The notes beneath the pieces are model-generated. The model was given only the letters and a program-made list of their open reading frames with translations, did no database searches and had not been told where the DNA came from. A stretch of 12,925 bases of DNA from assembly GCF_035818635.1 (NCBI RefSeq), contig NZ_JAYLLH010000049.1, positions 1 to 12,925 on the forward strand. Reading direction: 5' to 3'. The stretch comes from Mesobacterium_A hydrothermale (GTDB taxonomy: Bacteria > Pseudomonadota > Alphaproteobacteria > Rhodobacterales > Rhodobacteraceae). A program made the position numbers and the translations under genes. This document shows, piece by piece, positions 1 through 6,217 of the stretch (positions within the stretch are counted from its first letter, which is position 1; every line of letters starts with the position of its first letter).

Positions 1-75
1 CGTTTGGCGGGCAGACCCCAACGACATCATCGCCGCAAGAAATCGAGGGTTCCAAATGTTGGATTCAATCCACTA
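1..75 (+). mobile_element. IS630-type insertion sequence, right end (partial)
   Basis: The element ends in TCAATCCAC at 65-73, followed by TA (74-75), the presumed target duplication inside CTAG. The reverse complement of this end, GTGGATTGA, is found again at 12853-12861 next to another CTAG. Further inside, the two ends stay partly alike (about 14 of 25 positions by eye), as expected of left and right inverted repeats of one IS family. Only 73 bases of the element are visible. Confidence 0.55.
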
Positions 76-76
76 G
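1..76 (+). CDS. IS630-family transposase, C-terminal fragment (partial at window edge)
   Basis: Reading from base 2, the frame gives 24 codons ending in RGFQMLDSIH and then TAG at 74-76. The pattern W-x-A-D-P-x-x-I-I-A-A-x-x-R-G-x-Q-x-L-[DE]-S-I-H at the extreme C-terminus is one I recognise from IS630-family (DDE) transposases, in the stretch just before the stop. The rest of the gene lies left of the window. The stop codon sits in a CTAG tetramer. IS630 is known to insert at CTAG and duplicate TA, so the T and A of the stop probably come from the target duplication and not from the element. The assignment rests on a short tail, but it is supported by the matching terminal repeat at the right end of the window. 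Confidence 0.6.
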   Translation, partial: VWRADPNDIIAARNRGFQMLDSIH

Positions 77-759
77 CTGGGTATGTGCCACTGCCCGGGA
101 AGATCGGGGGCGGCGGGTTTGCGTGGCGCGTGAATGCCCGAAAGCATCTGGTCGGCACCCTTCATCAACAAGCCCAGCCCGGGCATCTTGCGCATCTGGC
201 CCTTGGCCTTTTCGAACCGCATCACGTCATCGATCCGGCGATCAAGGAAATCCCAGGTTGCGGTCTGCCCCGGCGAATCGTCGCCCAGCCAGAACAGAAC
301 GGTCGAGGAATAGACCGCCGACAGGCTGGCGCGTTTGGTGTACCAATTCACATCTTCCGACGTGTCGCCAAGCGCGGTCCAGATCGCGTCGGCTGTGCCC
401 CAGATCGCCTTGGCGCCGTCCGCGGCGTAGATTGGCAGCGAAAACAGCGTTGTGCCACGACGGACGGCTTCTTTGTCTTCGACCACTTCCAGCCGGTAAC
501 GCACGGCCAGCGCCACCCGTTCGCTGTAGCGCAGCGTCGCAAGATCGGTGTTTCGCAGGCGTTCCACCATCGCGGCATCGCCGTTGCGGTGATAGGCCAG
601 CGCCAGGTCGACCGCGCCGCGTGGAAACAGCGCGCGGGCCACGGTGGGATCGGTGCCGGTATCGGCCACGGCGGCGCGGAACGTTGTTTCGGACCAGCCG
701 TCAAAGGGCACGTGCATCAGCGCCGCGTCGAGCAGGGTTGCAGAGATGTCGGAGGTCAT
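73..759 (-). CDS. COQ9 family protein (ubiquinone biosynthesis)
   Basis: This 228-residue protein has the COQ9 layout. An N-terminal TetR-like helical part (residues about 1-50, with FDGWSETTFRAAVADTG and ARALFPRGAVDLALAYHRNGD) precedes the COQ9 domain (about 75-200, with WYTKRASLSAVYSSTVLFWLGD and TWDFLDRRIDDVMRFEKAK). COQ9 proteins bind lipid and assist the Coq7 hydroxylation step of ubiquinone synthesis; that role comes from the family and is not visible here. The start is supported by AAGGAG eight bases upstream. The gene is divergent from rpsU, an arrangement common in Rhodobacterales. Its TAG stop (73-75) falls inside the CTAG where an IS630-type element has inserted. CTAG is palindromic and would be regenerated, so the native stop was probably also TAG and the protein is likely intact. 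The native 3' flank and any downstream gene have been displaced. Confidence 0.85.
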   Translation of the reverse strand: MTSDISATLLDAALMHVPFDGWSETTFRAAVADTGTDPTVARALFPRGAVDLALAYHRNGDAAMVERLRNTDLATLRYSERVALAVRYRLEVVEDKEAVRRGTTLFSLPIYAADGAKAIWGTADAIWTALGDTSEDVNWYTKRASLSAVYSSTVLFWLGDDSPGQTATWDFLDRRIDDVMRFEKAKGQMRKMPGLGLLMKGADQMLSGIHAPRKPAAPDLPGQWHIPS

Positions 760-790
760 CGGCGACTCCTTTCTTTCGTTGGTCGCAGAC

Positions 791-819
791 TAGACAAGTT
801 AGGGCGCCTTTGCTATGGG
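791..819 (+). promoter_or_regulatory. Candidate sigma-70 promoter for rpsU
   Basis: TAGACA (791-796) and TATGGG (814-819) are separated by 17 bases, in the gap between the divergent COQ9 and rpsU starts. Each hexamer deviates from consensus, so this is a candidate only. It would give an rpsU leader of roughly 45-50 bases. Confidence 0.3.
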
Positions 820-872
820 GACACCTCCTGCAAATCCTTGCAACTTCAACTTAGAAAGGTGGTGACACCCAC

Positions 873-1079
873 ATGCAGGTTAGTGTTCGCGACAACAACG
901 TCGATCAGGCGCTTCGTGCCCTGAAGAAAAAGCTGCAGCGCGAAGGCGTTTTCCGTGAAATGAAGCTCAAGCAACATTTCGAGAAACCGTCCGAGAAGAA
1001 AGCGCGTGAGAAAGCTGAAGCGATCCGTCGTGCCCGTAAACTGGCACGGAAGAAAGCACAGCGCGAAGGTATGCTCTGA
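873..1079 (+). CDS. rpsU: 30S ribosomal protein S21
   Basis: This 68-residue, very basic protein begins MQVSVRDNNVDQALRALKKK and continues with the S21 signature (REGVFREMKLKQHFEKP) and an arginine/lysine-rich helical tail. Length and sequence match alphaproteobacterial bS21. It sits on the small subunit platform near the anti-Shine-Dalgarno end of 16S rRNA and assists initiation. An AAGGTGG-type ribosome binding site lies at about 856-862, and a hairpin follows the stop, so it appears to be a single-gene transcript. It is read away from COQ9. Confidence 0.97.
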   Translation: MQVSVRDNNVDQALRALKKKLQREGVFREMKLKQHFEKPSEKKAREKAEAIRRARKLARKKAQREGML

Positions 1080-1115
1080 GCAGCGGCTTCCAAACACTTA
1101 TAGTGTCTTTCGCAG

Positions 1116-1148
1116 ACCCCCGGGGCGACGGCCTTTCGGGGGTTTGTT
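1116..1148 (+). terminator. Rho-independent terminator downstream of rpsU
   Basis: ACCCCCG (1116-1122) pairs with CGGGGGT (1137-1143), with possible extra pairing in the loop (GGC with GCC), followed by a T-rich run TTTGTTATTTCTT. It lies 37 bases after the rpsU stop. Between here and the SDR gene end at 1279 I see nothing else that I can support. Confidence 0.7.
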
Positions 1149-1278
1149 ATTTCTTGCACCCATGAGGCGCCTGTCTGGGACACCCGTTTTGACCGCCTGA
1201 CGCGATCGGTCTGTAACCATGGCGGGGAAGAACGGGAACCGAACGCGATCCGGACCGGTGCTGCGTTGTTTGGCCCGC

Positions 1279-2079
1279 TCAGTGCGCCGGGGCGGTGACG
1301 GTATCCAGCAGGGTGCGTCCACCGTCCACCGTCAGGATCTGGCCGGTTGTGAAGCCTGCGCCGTCCGACGCAAGGAATTGCACCGTTTCGGCCAGTTCGC
1401 GCGGGGCTGCGATGCGGCCCAGCGGTGTACGGGTTTCGATGTCGCCGCGAAATTCGGCGTTTTCTTTCAGCGCGCCTTTCAGGCTGGCCGACATGACAGA
1501 GCCAAACGCCACCGCGTTGACCCGGATATTGTGCGGGGCCAGCGCCACTGCCATCGACCGGGTCATCTGATCCAGCGCGGCGGTGGACACCGAATAGCCC
1601 AACAGGTCGGGATGGGTGCGACGTGCGGCGATGGAGGACAGGTTGATGATCGCACCGCTGGCGTCTTCGTCCTGCCCGCAACCTTGCTTGATCATCCGTT
1701 TGGCCACCAATTGCGACAGGCGATAGGAGGTCATCAGGTTCTGGTTCAGCAGGGTGATGACCGAGTCGTCATCCATGTCCAGCGGGTCAGACGGCATGAT
1801 CTGACGGCTGCCGTTCACCAGGATATCAACCCGGTCAAAGGCGTCGAGCGTGGCGGACAACAGGTTGGCGATTGTCAGACGTTCGCGCAGGTCGCCCGCG
1901 AAGTAGCGGATGTTGGTATCTTCCGGCTGGTCGCCGATTTCATCCTGAAGGCGGGCTTCGTCCATGTCGGCGAACATGACGTTGGCGCCCTTGTCGGCAA
2001 AATGTCGGGCGATGGCGAGCCCCACCCCATTGGCGGCGCCGGTGACGATGGCTGTCTTGCCTTCGATTGTTAGCGACAT
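1279..2079 (-). CDS. SDR family oxidoreductase with degenerate catalytic motif
   Basis: This 266-residue protein has a classical short-chain dehydrogenase/reductase fold. The cofactor-binding TGAANGVG is at residues 13-20, and an acidic residue at the end of beta-2 (D38) suggests NAD(H) preference. The usual NNAG position reads N-G-S (89-91). Catalytic serine is S149, tyrosine is Y162, and DGG (252-254) lies near the C-terminus. The YxxxK motif reads Y-S-V-S-T, so the lysine is threonine (T166; codon ACC). This lysine normally lowers the tyrosine pKa and binds the nicotinamide ribose, so activity may be weak, altered or absent. I chose ATG at 2079 and not the longer frame because the SDR fold begins immediately (MSLTIEGKTAIVTG) and GGAG lies eight bases upstream. 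It is 35 bases after the rsmC-like gene and probably in the same operon. The substrate cannot be told. Confidence 0.85.
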   Translation of the reverse strand: MSLTIEGKTAIVTGAANGVGLAIARHFADKGANVMFADMDEARLQDEIGDQPEDTNIRYFAGDLRERLTIANLLSATLDAFDRVDILVNGSRQIMPSDPLDMDDDSVITLLNQNLMTSYRLSQLVAKRMIKQGCGQDEDASGAIINLSSIAARRTHPDLLGYSVSTAALDQMTRSMAVALAPHNIRVNAVAFGSVMSASLKGALKENAEFRGDIETRTPLGRIAAPRELAETVQFLASDGAGFTTGQILTVDGGRTLLDTVTAPAH

Positions 2080-2114
2080 GAAACAGGCTCCGGTCTTGAC
2101 GGCGTCAGGGAATG

Positions 2115-3101
2115 TTAGCGTCGGATGCGCGCAGGGTGCGAGGCATGGATCAGCTTGAAGCCCGGCGGGCCCGGGATTTCCTCGACCTTGCGGAAATGAC
2201 GGGCAAGTGCGTCTTCGTAGGGCAAGTGGCGGTTGGCCACCATCCACAGTGCGCCAGACGGTTTCAGGCAGCGTGCGGCCGCGGCGATGAACGCCTGCCC
2301 AAGCGCCGGGTCGGCCTTGCGCCCTGTATGGAAAGGCGGATTCATCAGAACGGTGTCGGCCAAAGCGGGGCATTCCCAGGTGGTCGCATCGTCCCAGAAG
2401 AATCGCACACGCGGGTCGGTCAGGTTTTCACGAGCACAGGTCAGCGCATCGAAATCGGCCTCGACCAGGTGGAGGGCTTCGAGGCCGGGTCGGTCCAGAA
2501 CCTGCGCCGGAAGATACCCCCAGCCGCCGCCCAGATCGGTGACGATACCGCCCAGTTTCTGCGGCAGCACAGCGGCCAGAGCGACGGACCCCGCGTCGGG
2601 GCCGTCCGCGGAAAACACACCGGGACGTGTCGTAAACCCGTCAACGGTTTTTGCCGCGCCTGCCCAGTCTGCAAAGGCATCGGTTGCCATGAACCAGAAC
2701 ACCCGACCGTGCGCTTTGGAGACCTGTCCCAACACCTGGGTCCGGGATTTGGCGGCCTTGAGCAGCGCATCGACGCCATCTGTCTTGGCGCCGTCGATCA
2801 CGATCAAGCCGCCGGGGGTGGCGGCACAGGCGGCGGCAATGCGGGCCTGTGCCAGATCGCGGGCGCGGGGAAGGGTGACAATGGCCGCGGCATAGGGGCC
2901 TTCGGGCCTGGTCTCGGTGGCAATGCCTCGGGCGCGCAAACGTTGCGCATCAGGGGCAAAGGTCTGGATCGCGTGGAACCGCGCGCGGTCGTTCAGCGGC
3001 AGAAGTGCATCGCCCGGCATTCCGAACAGTGCGATGGTCCCGTCTTCGGGCAGGATCAGCCCGCCCTGGTCGAGGCAGAAGTGCAAGCGGTCATGCGCCA
3101 T
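2115..3101 (-). CDS. rsmC: Class I SAM-dependent methyltransferase, RsmC-like (16S rRNA guanine N2)
   Basis: This 328-residue protein has the two-half layout of RsmC/RlmG enzymes. A degenerate N-terminal methyltransferase-like domain (about 1-150) precedes a catalytic C-terminal MTS domain. That domain carries the SAM-binding motif VTDLGGGWGY (187-196), an acidic residue at the end of beta-2 (E214 in HLVEADF) and the N-P-P-F motif (254-257) typical of enzymes that methylate an exocyclic amino group. E. coli RsmC (343 residues) methylates G1207 of 16S rRNA. The family is clear, but the exact target base is inferred. The start at 3101 lies 27 bases after the clpS stop and the next gene starts 35 bases on, so the three form a likely operon. 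Confidence 0.82.
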   Translation of the reverse strand: MAHDRLHFCLDQGGLILPEDGTIALFGMPGDALLPLNDRARFHAIQTFAPDAQRLRARGIATETRPEGPYAAAIVTLPRARDLAQARIAAACAATPGGLIVIDGAKTDGVDALLKAAKSRTQVLGQVSKAHGRVFWFMATDAFADWAGAAKTVDGFTTRPGVFSADGPDAGSVALAAVLPQKLGGIVTDLGGGWGYLPAQVLDRPGLEALHLVEADFDALTCARENLTDPRVRFFWDDATTWECPALADTVLMNPPFHTGRKADPALGQAFIAAAARCLKPSGALWMVANRHLPYEDALARHFRKVEEIPGPPGFKLIHASHPARIRR

Positions 3102-3128
3102 GTCGTGTCGCCCGTCCGGTGGAACGGA

Positions 3129-3485
3129 TCATTCCTTTTCCATGGTGCATTGCAGCGGGTGCTGATGGCGGCGGGCAAAATCCATCACTTGCCCAACCTT
3201 GGTTTCCGCGATTTCATGGCTGAAAACGCCAACCACGGCCACGCCTTTCTTGTGCACCGTCAACATGATTTCGAACGCCTGTGCGTGATTCATGCCGAAA
3301 AACCGTTCCAACACGTGCACCACGAATTCCATCGGCGTGTAGTCGTCGTTCAGCATCAGCACCTTGTAAAGTGGCGGGCGCTTCGTCTTGGGCCGTGTTT
3401 CCAGCGCGACATTCGAATCCCCGTCGCCGTTCCCGATCTTGGGACCAGCGGCTGTCAGCGGGATGTGGTGCAAAGTCTGTGTCAT
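3129..3485 (-). CDS. clpS: ATP-dependent Clp protease adaptor ClpS
   Basis: This 118-residue protein has a variable, likely flexible N-terminus (1-33) followed by the ClpS core from RPPLYKVLMLNDDYTP through RHQHPLQCTMEKE. The pocket residues that recognise N-degrons in E. coli ClpS (N34, D35, M40, M62, H66) have counterparts N46, D47, M52, M74 and H78. ClpS binds the N-domain of ClpA and delivers proteins with bulky hydrophobic N-terminal residues to ClpAP. ClpA is not encoded in the window. ClpS is the first gene of the presumed clpS-rsmC-SDR operon and is divergent from the HAD hydrolase. AAGG lies five bases before the ATG. Confidence 0.96.
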   Translation of the reverse strand: MTQTLHHIPLTAAGPKIGNGDGDSNVALETRPKTKRPPLYKVLMLNDDYTPMEFVVHVLERFFGMNHAQAFEIMLTVHKKGVAVVGVFSHEIAETKVGQVMDFARRHQHPLQCTMEKE

Positions 3486-3581
3486 GTCGCCTTGGATGTC
3501 GTGACCGACGGTTGTCTATGATGTCTTCGTCACCAGTGTATATAACGTTGACGGGTTTCAAGAAAAGAGCGGGTTTGGGGT

Positions 3582-3585
3582 GAGG
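3582..3585 (+). promoter_or_regulatory. Ribosome binding site that decides the HAD hydrolase start
   Basis: GAGG lies six bases before ATG 3592. An in-frame GTG at 3580 overlaps this site and has no comparable purine-rich site with good spacing upstream, so the ATG is preferred. Confidence 0.5.
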
Positions 3586-3591
3586 TCCGGA

Positions 3592-4293
3592 ATGGGCGGA
3601 AAACTGAGGGTTATCGGCTTCGACGCGGACGACACGCTATGGCACAACGAACGCTTTTTTCGATTGTCGCAGGACCGATTCGCCGAGTTGCTGTCCGATT
3701 ATGCCGCGCCCGAGCATCTGGACGAACGCCTGCTGGCGGCGGAGCGACGCAACATCGGGCACTATGGCTTTGGCATCAAGGGGTTCGTGCTGTCGATGAT
3801 CGAAACCGCCATCGACGTCACAGAGGAGCGCGTGCCGGCGCGGGTGATCGCCGAGTTGATCGGCATCGGGCAGGACATGTTGGCCCACCCGATCGAGTTG
3901 TTGCCGCACGCCCAAGAGGCGGTGACGGCGTTGGCGGCGGAACATCACCTTGTCCTGATCACGAAGGGCGACTTGCTGGACCAGGAACGCAAGCTGGCGC
4001 AATCGGGTCTGGGCGAGTTGTTCGACGGGGTCGAGATCGTTTCGCAAAAGACCCCCGCCACCTATGCGCGCATTTTCGGCGCCCATCCTGGCGGGGCCGG
4101 GGCGGCGATGATGGTGGGCAATTCGGTGAAATCCGACATTTTGCCCGCGTTGGCGGCGGGCGCCTTCGCCGTGCACGTGCCCCATGACCTGACCTGGGAC
4201 CTAGAACATGCGGACACGCCGGACGGCCATCCGCGATTTCACTGCATGACTGATTTGGGCGCGCTGCCCGCGCTTGTTGCGTCTTTGAAATAA
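3592..4293 (+). CDS. HAD family hydrolase
   Basis: This 233-residue protein has all four haloacid dehalogenase motifs. Motif I is DADDT at residues 11-15 (nucleophile D11, acid/base D13). Motif II is the threonine in VLITKGD. Motif III is the lysine in SQKTP. Motif IV is VGNSVKSD with its Mg-binding aspartate. A helical C1-type cap lies between motifs I and II. These are usually phosphatases of small phosphorylated metabolites, but nothing in the sequence fixes the substrate. GTG at 3580 would add four residues; ATG 3592 has the better GAGG spacing. It is divergent from clpS and followed by a 206-base gap before the carboxypeptidase. Confidence 0.88.
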   Translation: MGGKLRVIGFDADDTLWHNERFFRLSQDRFAELLSDYAAPEHLDERLLAAERRNIGHYGFGIKGFVLSMIETAIDVTEERVPARVIAELIGIGQDMLAHPIELLPHAQEAVTALAAEHHLVLITKGDLLDQERKLAQSGLGELFDGVEIVSQKTPATYARIFGAHPGGAGAAMMVGNSVKSDILPALAAGAFAVHVPHDLTWDLEHADTPDGHPRFHCMTDLGALPALVASLK

Positions 4294-4484
4294 GCGTTGC
4301 CACGTTATTGCCACAATCGCCAGTCTAGGGGAAAAATTCGCCACTTCCCCCATATGTTGAGCGTCTGCATGAAAAATTCCTTCTAAACCCTTGTGGATCA
4401 ATCCTTTCTTTGGAAAAGGTCCTGTGCTATCGTTGCACAATCAAAAACAGTCACCTGCCGGAAACAGGCGGGGACAAGAGGCAG

Positions 4485-4490
4485 AGAAGG
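4485..4490 (+). promoter_or_regulatory. Ribosome binding site for the carboxypeptidase GTG start
   Basis: AGAAGG lies nine bases before GTG at 4500. It supports that start over the in-frame TTG at 4410, which would place about 30 charged residues in front of the signal peptide. Confidence 0.6.
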
Positions 4491-4499
4491 CAAGATATC

Positions 4500-5963
4500 G
4501 TGACGGGACGGCATCTATGGCCGGGCCGCTTTGGCCTGTGTATCGTTGCAGTTCTTTGGTTGATCGTTTTTCTTCCGCTCAGTGTGGCGGCGGCCCCTTA
4601 TGCTGCGCTTGTCATGGACGCGCGCAGCGGAGAGGTATTGTACACAAACAACGCGGACACCCGGCTTCACCCTGCATCACTGACCAAGATGATGACGCTA
4701 TATATTGCGTTTCAGGCGGTCGAGAACGGTGAAATCACCATGGACACGCTGGTGCGCGTGTCCTCTAACGCGGCGAACGAGCCGCCTTCGAAACTGGGCC
4801 TGCGGGCAGGCCAGAAGATCGCGTTGCGGTACCTTGTGCGCGCGGCTGCGGTGAAATCGGCAAACGATGCAGCCACCGCCATCGGTGAGGCGATCGAGGG
4901 ATCAGAGGCGGCGTTTGCCCGTCGGATGAATCGCACCGCCAAGGCGATGGGCATGACGCGCACGACGTTCAAGAACGCCCACGGCCTGACCGAGGCGGGG
5001 CACCTTTCCACTGCGCGCGACATGAGCATTCTCGGGCGGCATCTGATTTATGACTACCCGCAGTACTACAACCTGTTCAAACGCAAGACCGCGGATGCCG
5101 GGGTGCGGACGGTCAGCCATACCAACACGCGCTTCCTTGAAAGCTATCCCGGGGCGGACGGCATCAAGACCGGCTATACCCGCGCGGCGGGTTTCAATCT
5201 TGTCGCCTCTGCCGAACGTGGCAAGGAGCGGATCATCGCCACCGTGTTCGGTGGCCGATCGACCGCCAGCCGCAATGCCAAGGTCAAGGAATTGCTGGAC
5301 CTTGGGTTCCGCCGGGCCCCCAGCAATGTTGCGCTGCACAAGCCCGACAAGCCCGGTGTCGCGCGTAGCAAGCCAGAGGTCGAGCGCCTGACAACCGCAA
5401 ACCCCAATCCGGACGGGCGGCAGGGAAAGTCGATCCGCGTCGCCTCTGCAGCTGTCAAGCGCAGCCTGCGGCCCAAGGCACGCCCGGGCAGCACCGCGCC
5501 GCCGCCCTTGCTGGTGGCCGATGCGGTCAAGGACGACATCGACGACCTGGTCAAACAGGCACAGGCGGTGGACGTGCCGCCTGAAGTTGTGGCCAGCGAG
5601 ATCGCGCCAGAGGATTCGCCCTTGCCGCGGATGCGGCCAGAGTCCCTGTTTCTGGCCAGCACCGGCGATGAGGCAACCGCCCCGCGGCCCGAACGCGAGG
5701 TCGTCACGCGGCTTTCCACCAGTGGCGGACGACATTGGGGAATCAACGTCGGGCGCTTTCCGACGCGGTTCCACGCCGAAAAGGCACTGTTGAAGACCGC
5801 CTTGCTGGAACTGGAAACGCTGGACGGCACGCTGCGCAAGGTGGTGGGCCGCAATTCCGGGTTCGATGCGAATTTCATGGGGCTTACGCGGGAAACCGCG
5901 GACCTGGCCTGCCGTCGCCTTCAGGCGCGTCAGGTCCAGTGTTTCATGATCGGGCCCGGCTGA
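4500..5963 (+). CDS. D-alanyl-D-alanine carboxypeptidase (peptidase S11) with C-terminal SPOR domain
   Basis: This 487-residue exported penicillin-binding protein starts with GTG. A signal peptide with a hydrophobic core (about 12-31) and likely cleavage after VAAA (29-32) leads into the S11 domain. That domain carries S-L-T-K (active serine S60, K63), S-A-N (120-122) and K-T-G (223-225). It trims the terminal D-alanine of peptidoglycan stem peptides in the periplasm. A proline- and charge-rich linker (about 290-405) leads to a SPOR-like domain (about 408-487, WGINVGRFPTRFHAEKALLKT to the end). SPOR domains bind glycan stripped of stem peptides and commonly target proteins to the division septum, so a role in septal wall remodelling is a fair inference. 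No class A-type anchoring helix is seen at the C-terminus. Its transcript probably ends at the hairpin at 5999. Confidence 0.92.
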   Translation: MTGRHLWPGRFGLCIVAVLWLIVFLPLSVAAAPYAALVMDARSGEVLYTNNADTRLHPASLTKMMTLYIAFQAVENGEITMDTLVRVSSNAANEPPSKLGLRAGQKIALRYLVRAAAVKSANDAATAIGEAIEGSEAAFARRMNRTAKAMGMTRTTFKNAHGLTEAGHLSTARDMSILGRHLIYDYPQYYNLFKRKTADAGVRTVSHTNTRFLESYPGADGIKTGYTRAAGFNLVASAERGKERIIATVFGGRSTASRNAKVKELLDLGFRRAPSNVALHKPDKPGVARSKPEVERLTTANPNPDGRQGKSIRVASAAVKRSLRPKARPGSTAPPPLLVADAVKDDIDDLVKQAQAVDVPPEVVASEIAPEDSPLPRMRPESLFLASTGDEATAPRPEREVVTRLSTSGGRHWGINVGRFPTRFHAEKALLKTALLELETLDGTLRKVVGRNSGFDANFMGLTRETADLACRRLQARQVQCFMIGPG

Positions 5964-5998
5964 TCCGGGAACACGACTACGAAAAGGCACGAAAACTT

Positions 5999-6030
5999 AA
6001 GGGCGCCCTTGCGGCGCCCTTTCTTTTTCT
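5999..6030. terminator. Bidirectional rho-independent terminator between convergent genes
   Basis: The 9-bp stem AAGGGCGCC (5999-6007) / GGCGCCCTT (6013-6021) has a 5-base loop and is followed on plus by TCTTTTTCT. It lies 35 bases after the carboxypeptidase stop. On minus, the same stem is followed by TTAAGTTTTC, so it can also end the cco transcript 32 bases past ccoS. Confidence 0.85.
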
Positions 6031-6052
6031 GCGGGGGTCGGTCGGCGCGGGC

Positions 6053-6211
6053 TCAGGCCTTGGGCTTGTCGTCGTAGTCGCCTGACAGAATGCGCTGCGC
6101 GTCGCCTTCGGGGTCTTCGTATTGGCGCGACTTGACGGTAAAGACAAAGCCCAGCAATCCAATGCCCCCAAGTATGATCGAGATCGGGATCAGGTAGGCG
6201 ATGACGTTCAT
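6053..6211 (-). CDS. ccoS: cbb3-type cytochrome oxidase assembly protein CcoS
   Basis: This is a 52-residue protein. One N-terminal membrane helix (about 4-25, IAYLIPISIILGGIGLLGFV) is followed by F-T-V-K-S-R-Q-Y-E-D-P-E-G-D-A-x-R-I-L, the recognisable CcoS core in which a small inner membrane protein ends in a short acidic cytoplasmic tail. CcoS is required for haem/copper insertion into cbb3 oxidase. It is the last gene of ccoGHIS. Its ATG lies six bases after the ccoI stop, and its ribosome binding site (GAGG) lies inside the end of ccoI, which implies translational coupling. Confidence 0.93.
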   Translation of the reverse strand: MNVIAYLIPISIILGGIGLLGFVFTVKSRQYEDPEGDAQRILSGDYDDKPKA

Positions 6212-6217
6212 ATCTTG

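Noticed and set aside
1094..1106. Small palindrome ACACT-TAT-AGTGT between the rpsU stop and its terminator
   Set aside because: It is a five-pair stem only. It might help termination but has no separate support.
2112..3521. A 469-codon plus-strand open frame across rsmC and clpS
   Set aside because: It is an antisense shadow of two clearly recognised minus-strand genes, with no domain and no ribosome binding site.
3214..3561. A minus-strand frame overlapping clpS in another reading frame
   Set aside because: It is Arg-rich, out of frame with the conserved ClpS core, and has no support of its own.
4328..4350. Hairpin GGGGAA-N11-TTCCCC after the HAD gene
   Set aside because: It has only six pairs, a long loop and no T-tract, so it is not convincing as a terminator. 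The 206-base gap holding it shows no clear promoter either.
4410..4499. TTG start that would extend the carboxypeptidase by 30 residues
   Set aside because: It would put charged residues before the signal peptide. The GTG at 4500 has a good AGAAGG site nine bases upstream.
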